The translations under genes were made by a program, and so were the position numbers. A stretch of 64,000 bases of DNA from Stieleria mannarensis (GTDB lineage: Bacteria; Planctomycetota; Planctomycetia; Pirellulales; Pirellulaceae). Below the pieces are notes generated by a model. It did no database searches and was not told the origin of the DNA. It saw only the letters and a list, made by a program, of their open reading frames with translations. Positions 58,064 to 64,000 of the stretch are shown piece after piece; within the stretch, counting starts at the first letter, position 1; each line of letters starts with the position of its first letter. The stretch lies in assembly GCF_014154935.1 (NCBI RefSeq), contig NZ_JACEHH010000019.1, positions 1 through 64,000 on the forward strand, read 5' to 3'.

Positions 58064-58171
58064 ATGAAGATTCTGCGCAGCGCGGCCAGGGCCAAAAAAG
58101 ATGCCAAGGATTACATCGTCCAATTGTTCGCCCACGTTAAACGCGGCTCACTCGCTCGGCCAGTCGGCTAG
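58064..58171 (+). CDS. Possible 35-residue basic small protein
   Basis: ATG 58064 opens a 35-codon frame beginning MKILRSAARAKKDAKDYIVQ and ending at TAG 58169-58171, with GAAAGGG 8 nt upstream. It overlaps the 3' end of the convergent DinB-like gene by 24 nt. The composition (basic, helical) and ribosome site are suggestive, but its size makes chance possible. I recognise no family. Confidence 0.3.
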   Translation: MKILRSAARAKKDAKDYIVQLFAHVKRGSLARPVG

Positions 58172-59368
58172 TTGAAACTTCTTTTTCGTGTTTGCGGTAT
58201 GGTCGTCATAATGCCGCTCCATCTGCCGCAGCAAACCGCGGAGCGTCCAGCGGCTGCCCGGCGCCCGGGTGTCGAGGTTGATGTCGCGGAGCAAGTAGGC
58301 GAACCGTCGCGTGAAGTCGCTGACGCGTTGCATTTGCCGTGCTTCTTCTTGTCCACCCCAGTCGGGGTGCGCCGCAACATAATCCGGTGGCATTTGCCGG
58401 GGATTCAAATCCATCACGGGGATCGCCGGATCGAGTGCGTGGTAGATCTGTGAAAAGAACAGCAGTTGCCGTCCCATCATGTGCTCGGCGTTCCAACGTG
58501 GCGTGTGCGTTCCGTTGGCCGGCCGAAAGTTCAACTGGTTCGCGCTCAGTCGGCTGAATACCGCTTGGGAACGCTTGCACGATGCTTCCATCTTTTTCAT
58601 CAATGCGTCAAGCTCACCGGAAAGCTGAACGGGCTCTGTTTCTAGCGTCACCAAACGAGTCACTTGACCGGGTTCGCTCGACTGAGCAATCGCAAACGTG
58701 TTGTGGTCGATTTCGGTGATGTCGCCGAGCGTATCGATCTGTTTCGCAAATCGTTCGGCACCGTCCGTGGCGCTGCCGGAGGGGATCAGCACGAATCGTG
58801 GTTGGACCGTTTTGATCCAAGTCGTTGCTGCAGTGCCGGCAATCCTGTCGGCGGTCGGCGACGGCAGGACCACCGCGTCGATGCTAGGCACGGCATCGGT
58901 CGACGCGGTGTCGTTCGCAGCGGCGAAACCGCGGGCGTTTGGTTCCGTCAGGACCGCCAAGCCCACTCCGTCGGTACGCACCAACCATCCACAGGCAATC
59001 TGGTTCGCTGCGAGAAGCGACGTCACGCGAATCGATCCGGCAGGTAATCGTGAATCCGACACGGGGTTCCACGTGGCGGCATCCTGATTCGGTCGTCGTG
59101 ACCAAACGTGGTCGATGCCGGTGCCGAGGGTGACATGCTTTTGAACAGACGGATCCGGTGTCTTGTCGGCCGCATCGCCGGCGGACAGGACAACACAGAG
59201 CCCCCAGTGGTTTTCGATATGGACGCGACCATCGGGCCACGCTCGGATCGCGATGGGTTCGCCGTCGGCGGCAACCGACGGGTTCGGCGTGTTGACGAGC
59301 AGAAACACAATCAATGACACCGCACCGCAAAACGAGCGTGCGACGGGCAATCTTCTGGTCATGGGCAT
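58148..59368 (-). CDS. Exported DinB-like protein with unusual N-terminal domain
   Basis: A 406-residue protein with signal peptide (about 1-33, VSLIVFLLVNTPNPSVAA). The C-terminal part (about 255-400) is DinB-like: a four-helix bundle opening with LDALMKKMEASCKRSQAVFSRL and containing RWNAEHMMGRQL and RHYDDHT at positions where metal-binding His residues lie in the DinB family. Residues about 40-230 form a beta-rich domain that faintly resembles a degenerate metallo-beta-lactamase fold (IENHWGLCVVL, TVQPRFVLIPSG), without the HxHxD metal site. ATG 59368 is chosen, with ATG 59362 two codons later. Function unknown; DinB proteins include thiol S-transferases. Confidence 0.7.
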   Translation of the reverse strand: MPMTRRLPVARSFCGAVSLIVFLLVNTPNPSVAADGEPIAIRAWPDGRVHIENHWGLCVVLSAGDAADKTPDPSVQKHVTLGTGIDHVWSRRPNQDAATWNPVSDSRLPAGSIRVTSLLAANQIACGWLVRTDGVGLAVLTEPNARGFAAANDTASTDAVPSIDAVVLPSPTADRIAGTAATTWIKTVQPRFVLIPSGSATDGAERFAKQIDTLGDITEIDHNTFAIAQSSEPGQVTRLVTLETEPVQLSGELDALMKKMEASCKRSQAVFSRLSANQLNFRPANGTHTPRWNAEHMMGRQLLFFSQIYHALDPAIPVMDLNPRQMPPDYVAAHPDWGGQEEARQMQRVSDFTRRFAYLLRDINLDTRAPGSRWTLRGLLRQMERHYDDHTANTKKKFQLADWPSE

Positions 59369-59449
59369 AGATCAATCCTTACCGGATCCGTTATTTTGAT
59401 TCGAGCGTCGTTCCACCGCCTCTTCGATTCCCGTCCCACTGTAGCGTAA

Positions 59450-60094
59450 ATGATCACGATCGAATCGATCCAAGTCGGGAAAGTGGTGACCGAAGGTGCC
59501 CCCGACACGCGTGACGTCCTTTCACGTCGGTGGACCAGTGCGTTTCGAAAGACCCCCGTCAACGGTCCGGTTGCGGTGAATGAACGGGGCATCGTCGGTG
59601 ATCAGGTGGCCGATACCAAGAACCACGGCGGCGCGGACAAAGCGATCTTGTGCTACGCAGGCGTCCACTATCGGGATTGGGCCAGAGAGCATCCGGCGCT
59701 CGAGTTTGCGCCCGGCGGATTCGGCGAAAACCTGACACTCGCCGGTGCCACCGAGTCGGACGTCTGTATCGGTGACCGATTCAAGTCGGGCGATTGTGTT
59801 TTGGAGATCAGTCAACCACGTCAGCCATGTTGGAAAATCGCCCGGCGCTGGCAGACCAAGTCGATGACCAAGCAAGTCGCCCAGACCGGCCGAACCGGGT
59901 GGTATGTACGCGTCGTCACCGGCGGTCCATTGGCCCCCGGTGCGGAGCTGGAACTTCAGCTCCGCCCCAACCCGGACTGGACGGTCGCCCGCGCGAATGA
60001 TGTGCTATATGGCCGTGAAGTCGATCGAATGTCGGTTCACGCGCTGATGAACCTTCCCCAACTATCGCGAGAATGGCAGGACGCACTGGCCTAG
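59450..60094 (+). CDS. MOSC domain protein, YiiM-like
   Basis: A 214-residue MOSC-fold protein, like Escherichia coli YiiM (224 residues), which with molybdenum cofactor reduces N-hydroxylated purine analogues. GVHYRDWAREHP, GGFGENLTL and SQPRQPCWK (the conserved Cys expected to bind the cofactor) are all present, and the C-terminus holds the small YiiM-type helical domain (YGREVDRMSVHALMNLP). It is divergent from the DinB-like gene by 81 bp and lies 43 nt before the AAA ATPase on the same strand. Confidence 0.88.
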   Translation: MITIESIQVGKVVTEGAPDTRDVLSRRWTSAFRKTPVNGPVAVNERGIVGDQVADTKNHGGADKAILCYAGVHYRDWAREHPALEFAPGGFGENLTLAGATESDVCIGDRFKSGDCVLEISQPRQPCWKIARRWQTKSMTKQVAQTGRTGWYVRVVTGGPLAPGAELELQLRPNPDWTVARANDVLYGREVDRMSVHALMNLPQLSREWQDALA

Positions 60095-60137
60095 CGTCTG
60101 TGCCAAACAACCGCCGCCCCCATAGGATACGAAAACC

Positions 60138-61904
60138 ATGTCACGATCAAGCGACGACAGGATCATCGAATCGATTCGGCTGTATCGCGAGGCCCTCGAT
60201 GAGACGCAAGCGCTGTACATCGAGGCCGGGAAACTGGTGCGTGGATCCTACGGCTGGCTGGGTGGCGGTGATGATCCCGATGCGGCCTCGGTCGCCGATC
60301 AAATGAATGACCTGCATCAAGGGTTCCTGATGAAGGTCTTTGCAACCGCGGTGCCCGACGCGAGTGCGAAGAACATCGAGCAACGGCAACTCGGCCGCGT
60401 GCTGTTGGAACATATCTGGGGTAAATCGGTTTTGGGAAGCCAACTGCACGAAGCGGTCGATTGGTTGATCGGCGCCGCAGACGAATTTCAGTGGTCGGAT
60501 CTAGTGCGCCCGTTCGTCGAACTGCCCGAGCTTCGCGATCACTGGGGGGAACTGGAGACGTTGGCGATGCGGATGGCGACGCTGTTGACGTCGGTCGACG
60601 GAACCGTCAGCGCGGTGGACAATGACCGGATCGGGCGGATGAAAGAGCAATTCGATGCCGCCCGAGGCCGTGCGCCGGAAACGCTGACCCGTGAGGTCGA
60701 TACGTCCAACGCCCGTGACGCGCTGACCTGGTTGCGTGAAGAAGCCAAGCGGTTGCGGGAAGGCGTCGGGCCGACCGCGGCCGAAAAACCGACGCCACTG
60801 GCCGGTCCCGGCGGAAGCGCCGGTCGCGACGTCACTGCCACCACGTCGACGAAGCCAGCGGCGGTGGACGAACCGATCGATGAGCGATCCCCCGAAGAAC
60901 GGTTGGCCGACGCCAAGGCCAAACTGAACGGTCTGATCGGGTTGGAGAACATCAAGGACCAGATCACGACGTTGACGAACTTTTTGGCCATGGAACGTCG
61001 ACGCAAAGAACTGGACCTGCCGACGTCACGGCCCAGTTTGCACCTGGCCTTTGTCGGCAACCCGGGAACGGGAAAGACAACCGTCGCCCGAATCATCGCC
61101 GAGATTTATGGCGCGCTGGGCATCTTGGAAAAAGGGCATCTGGTCGAAACCGATCGCAGCGGATTGGTCGCCGAGTACGCCGGACAAACCGGCCCCAAGA
61201 CCAATGCCAAGATCGACGAAGCGCTCGACGGCGTCTTGTTTATCGATGAAGCCTACACATTGATCGACGAAAGCGGACAAGACCAATATGGCCGCGAAGC
61301 GATCCAGACGTTGCTGAAACGAATGGAAGATCAACGCGACCGGCTGGTTGTCATCCTGGCCGGTTATCCGGTCGAAATGCGGCAGATGATCCGCAGCAAT
61401 CCGGGACTGAGCAGCCGGGTCGGAACGACGATGCAGTTCTCGGATTATTCACCCGAAGCATTGTGCCGGATCTTTGAATTGATCGCCAATAAGTCGAAGT
61501 ACACTTTGCCGACCGAATCGCGGCGTCGGCTGTTGCGTGGGTTCACCTACCTGCACGCCAATCGCGACCGTCATTTCGGCAACGGGCGAACGTCCCGGAA
61601 TAGCCTGGAGCGAAGCGTCCGACGGTTGGCCAACCGGATTGCGACGGTGGAGGAGGTGACGCGAGAGTTATTGACGACCCTGGAACCGGAGGACATCGAA
61701 GTTGCCGGAGTCGACCCGATGCACCTGAAAGCCATGGCAGCCCAGCCCGGCAAGGTGCGTGTCGAGTGCAAGGGCATCCCGCAAGTGATCGACGATCAGT
61801 TGTTGGGAACCGAAGTCCAATGTGAAGCCTGCGGCGAAACCTTCCTGGCCGACTGGGGCGAACCCGTATTGGAACTCCCCGCGGGCGAAGAAGAGGCGTT
61901 GTAA
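60138..61904 (+). CDS. CbxX/CfqX-type AAA ATPase with C-terminal zinc-ribbon-like tail
   Basis: A 588-residue protein. Residues about 255-520 are a CbxX/CfqX (SpoVK-like) AAA+ module: Walker A GNPGTGKTT at 307-315, Walker B GVLFIDEA at 364-371 and NPGLSSRV with the likely arginine finger Arg427. Such ATPases remodel enzymes such as Rubisco; the partner here is unknown. The N-terminal 200 residues are helical with a TerB-like tail (ATLLTSVDGTVSAVDNDRI). The C-terminus (VECKGIPQVI...CEACGETF) looks like an MJ0042-type zinc ribbon in which the first CxxC pair is reduced to a single Cys, so metal binding may be lost. It is preceded by AGGA and by the MOSC gene. Confidence 0.87.
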   Translation: MSRSSDDRIIESIRLYREALDETQALYIEAGKLVRGSYGWLGGGDDPDAASVADQMNDLHQGFLMKVFATAVPDASAKNIEQRQLGRVLLEHIWGKSVLGSQLHEAVDWLIGAADEFQWSDLVRPFVELPELRDHWGELETLAMRMATLLTSVDGTVSAVDNDRIGRMKEQFDAARGRAPETLTREVDTSNARDALTWLREEAKRLREGVGPTAAEKPTPLAGPGGSAGRDVTATTSTKPAAVDEPIDERSPEERLADAKAKLNGLIGLENIKDQITTLTNFLAMERRRKELDLPTSRPSLHLAFVGNPGTGKTTVARIIAEIYGALGILEKGHLVETDRSGLVAEYAGQTGPKTNAKIDEALDGVLFIDEAYTLIDESGQDQYGREAIQTLLKRMEDQRDRLVVILAGYPVEMRQMIRSNPGLSSRVGTTMQFSDYSPEALCRIFELIANKSKYTLPTESRRRLLRGFTYLHANRDRHFGNGRTSRNSLERSVRRLANRIATVEEVTRELLTTLEPEDIEVAGVDPMHLKAMAAQPGKVRVECKGIPQVIDDQLLGTEVQCEACGETFLADWGEPVLELPAGEEEAL

Positions 61905-61912
61905 GTCTGGTG

Positions 61913-62192
61913 GTTCAACCCCGTTGGGATTGGATCGCCCGGTGGCGACCCATTCTTGGGGTGCGCTGCCGCGACCCCAAGCTCTGTTGTCACACGCCGC
62001 TGGCGTGACCGCCGCGATGCGGCCGGTGGTATCACCGAACGGATCCAACCACATCGCAACGCGGCGGTTCGTCGTTCCGGTCGACGCCTTTGGCGTCGCA
62101 CCGCAGAGCGGTGCAACAACACAGCCCGGGGTCGCGATAGCGCACCCCGGGTAGGTTGAGAAATTCGAGGAGGAACCCCAGCGGGGTTCAAC
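61913..62192. repeat. Dispersed copy of the hairpin-chain repeat unit
   Basis: A copy of the unit that forms the array at 62866-64000: the same ordered chain of short hairpins (CAACCCCGTTGGG..., TTGGGGTGCGC...GACCCCAAG, CACGCCGCTGGCGTG, GACGCC-TTT-GGCGTC, CACCGCAGAGCGGTG, CCCGGGGTCGC...GCACCCCGGG, AACCCCAGCGGGGTT). The last stem differs from the GAACGCCAGCGGCGTTC of the other copies at paired positions, so base pairing is kept. The 60 bp up to the transposase gene hold one more hairpin-like remnant and no gene. Confidence 0.85.
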
Positions 62193-62253
62193 AATTGGTG
62201 CGTGGTTTGATGGGCGTCGCAAACACCGGTTCAACTCCGCTGGCGGATGGCAT

Positions 62254-62706
62254 TCAATCCCAGACGTATCGTTCGTCGATGTCAACGTCGTAACGTTTAC
62301 AGATCCGCCGAAATTCGTCTTGGAATGATTCTTTGCGATGATGAATCTCCTGGTCGCGGATGTACTCCGTCAATCCATCGACGTGTCCCGGGCTAATCGA
62401 AAACGCGCCATAGCCCGTTTGCCAATAGAAGTTCTTGATCGACGATTCCTCCTTGATCCAATCGCTACTGGGACGTTTGAGCGACTGGACGAGTTTTGCG
62501 ATGTCGATCGTTTTGCCGAGACGACAGAGGAGGTGAACATGATCCTCGACACCATTGATGATGATCGCGGGGCAATCCTGCTTCTTGCAAATCCCAGCTT
62601 TGTAGCCGTACAGCCGTTTACGAAATGCAGGATCTTTCAGCAGAGGTTTTCGCCCCTTGGTTGAATAGATCAAGTGCACATAGATCTGAACCAGCGACTG
62701 CCCCAT
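62254..62706 (-). CDS. REP-associated tyrosine transposase (IS200-like, RAYT)
   Basis: A 150-residue Y1-transposase-family protein of normal length for IS200/IS605 TnpA. The HUH motif His56-Val-His58 is in GVEDHVHLLC, and Tyr115 in GLTEYIRDQEIHH is the likely nucleophile that attacks single-stranded DNA. The N-terminus SLVQIYVHLIYSTKGRKPLL is typical. The gene lies between one dispersed and several tandem copies of a hairpin-chain repeat, so it probably acts, or once acted, on these palindromes. The frame is complete and both catalytic motifs are intact. Confidence 0.9.
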   Translation of the reverse strand: MGQSLVQIYVHLIYSTKGRKPLLKDPAFRKRLYGYKAGICKKQDCPAIIINGVEDHVHLLCRLGKTIDIAKLVQSLKRPSSDWIKEESSIKNFYWQTGYGAFSISPGHVDGLTEYIRDQEIHHRKESFQDEFRRICKRYDVDIDERYVWD

Positions 62707-62865
62707 GTCTTCGTCTCCTGTTTTTCTGACTGGATCATGGGTGCCGACGAGGCAGGAACATCAACCCAACTTGGTCGGCCTAAAACCGGTTGGTATAACG
62801 GCGGCGAGGCTGAATCGCAAAAAGATTCCGCCACTTTGGGGGCGGCCGGAATCAAAGGTCGGATT

Positions 62866-64000
62866 GTTCAACCCCGTTGGGGTTGGATCGCCCGGTGGCG
62901 ATCCAAACTACCGCGACCCCAAGCTTTGTTGTGGCACGCCGCTGGCGTGACGGCCGCGGTGCGACCGGTGATGCCTTCGACGTCGCGACGACCATGCGGT
63001 CGGGGTGACGATGAAAGATCATCGCGACGACGCCGTCGGCGTCACACCGCAGAGCGGTGCAACAACACAGCCCGGGGTCGCGATAGCGCACCCCGGGTGT
63101 TGGTCCATCTGGAAGATGGAACGCCAGCGGCGTTCAACAGACGCCGCGAAATGTTCGGGCGGCGCAAACGGCGCCGGTGAAGGGGCGGTCGTATCTTGTT
63201 CAACCCCGTTGGGGTTGGCGTGACGGGTGGTGACCGGTTCTTGGGGTGCGCTCGCGCGCCCCCAAGCTTTGTTGTGGCACGCCGCTGGCGTGACGGCCGC
63301 GGTGCGACCGGTGATGCCTTTGACGTCGCGACGACCATGCGGTCGGGGTGACGATGAAAGATCATCGCGACGACGCCGTCGGCGTCGCACCGCGGAGCGG
63401 TGCAACAACACAGCCCGGGGTCGCGTGAGCGCACCCCGGGGATCGGGTTCATCGGGAAACGGAACGCCAGCGGCGTTCAACAGTCGCCGCGAAATGTTCG
63501 GGCGGCGCAAACGGCGCCGGTGAAGGGGCGGTCGTGTCTTGTTCAACCCCGTTGGGGTTGGTGCGCCGGGTGGTGACCGATTCTTGGGGTGCGCTCGCGC
63601 GACCCCAAGCTTTGTTGTGGCACGCCGCTGGCGTGACGGCCGCGGTGCGGCCGGTGATGCCTTTGACGTCGCGACTACCATGTGGCCGGGGTGACGATGA
63701 AAGATCATCGCGACGACGCCGTCGGCGTCACACCGCAGAGCGGTGCAACAACACAGCCCGGGGTCGCGTGAGCGCACCCCGGGGATCGGGTTCATCGGGA
63801 AACGGAACGCCAGCGGCGTTCAACAGACGGCGTGGGATGTTCGGGCGGCGCGAGCGGCGCCGGCGAAGGAAGGTCGTGTCCTATTCAACCCCGTTGGGGT
63901 TGGCGCGCCGGGTGGTGACCGGTTCTTGGGGTGCGCTCGCGCGACCCCAAGCTTTGTTGTGGCACGCCGTTGGCGTGACGGCCGCGGGTGCGGCCAGTGA
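62866..64000. repeat. Tandem array of about 340-bp hairpin-chain units, truncated by the window edge
   Basis: Units begin with GTTCAACCCCGTTGGGGTTGG (ATTCAACC in the last) at 62866, 63198, 63541 and about 63882, spaced 332-343 bp. Each holds about nine short perfect hairpins in fixed order: CAACCCC/GGGGTTG, TTGGGGTGCGC/GCGCGACCCCAAG, CACGCC-GCT-GGCGTG, CGATGA-AAGA-TCATCG, GACGCC-GTC-GGCGTC, CACCGC-AGA-GCGGTG, CCCGGGGT...ACCCCGGG, GAACGCC-AGC-GGCGTTC and GGCGC-AAAC-GGCGCC. Long open frames seen across the units are accidental. The 159 bp before the first unit (62707-62865) hold no recognised gene. Confidence 0.9.

Noticed and set aside
62674-63795. Open frames in both strands across the 340-bp repeat units
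   Set aside because: They translate the hairpin repeats themselves, recur with every unit and show no protein-like conservation.

Overview
The window looks like chromosomal DNA of a GC-rich planctomycete, most likely of the Pirellulaceae (Rhodopirellula/Stieleria type). The evidence is a giant secreted protein with an LEPR-XLL-type N-terminus, a PEP-CTERM protein, a secreted sulfatase, a Tat-exported Gfo/Idh/MocA oxidoreductase, MJ0042-type zinc ribbons, and many short palindromic repeats with REP-associated (IS200-like) transposases. No rRNA, tRNA or CRISPR array was seen. The genus is an inference.

Layout: (1) 1-272: start of an IS200-like transposase running off the left edge, and its repeat-rich leader. 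(2) 272-41237, minus strand: one uninterrupted gene of about 13,499 codons, followed 4 nt after its stop by a small acidic gene. From the N-terminus the giant protein carries an LEPR-XLL-like motif, beta-solenoid repeats, 13 CARDB domains, a pre-peptidase/IPT-like part, a beta-propeller, nine cadherin/Ig-like domains, an RHS-like segment, two dockerins, many Ig-like and VCBS-like domains, about fifty Ser/Thr-rich repeats of about 46 residues, a HINT domain, a hydrophobic Gly/Ala-rich stretch, a second HINT domain and a terminal PD-(D/E)xK nuclease-like domain. This is the plan of a polymorphic toxin, and the small downstream gene is the natural immunity candidate. (3) 41.2-46.3 kb, plus strand: PEP-CTERM protein, sulfatase and UvrD-like helicase. 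(4) 46.3-52.2 kb, minus strand: oxidoreductase, HtrA-like protease, metY and a metX-metW fusion, tightly packed and partly overlapping. (5) 52.4-55.2 kb, plus strand: zinc-ribbon/AIM24-type protein, SseB-like protein and a four-TM protein. (6) 55.5-61.9 kb: AEC transporter, FAD-dependent amine oxidase and DinB-like exported protein on the minus strand; MOSC protein and CbxX-type AAA ATPase on the plus strand. (7) 61.9-64.0 kb: a second IS200-like transposase within an array of about 340-bp units made of chained short hairpins, continuing past the right edge.

How the genes fit together: MetXW acylates homoserine and MetY sulfhydrylates the product, so these two give homocysteine for methionine synthesis. 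The giant gene and its small partner form a proposed surface toxin-immunity pair. The other genes are ordinary planctomycete accessory or housekeeping functions with no clear joint pathway. Several repeat families reach into gene ends and in two cases supply the stop codon. All family calls are from reading motifs; no database search was run.
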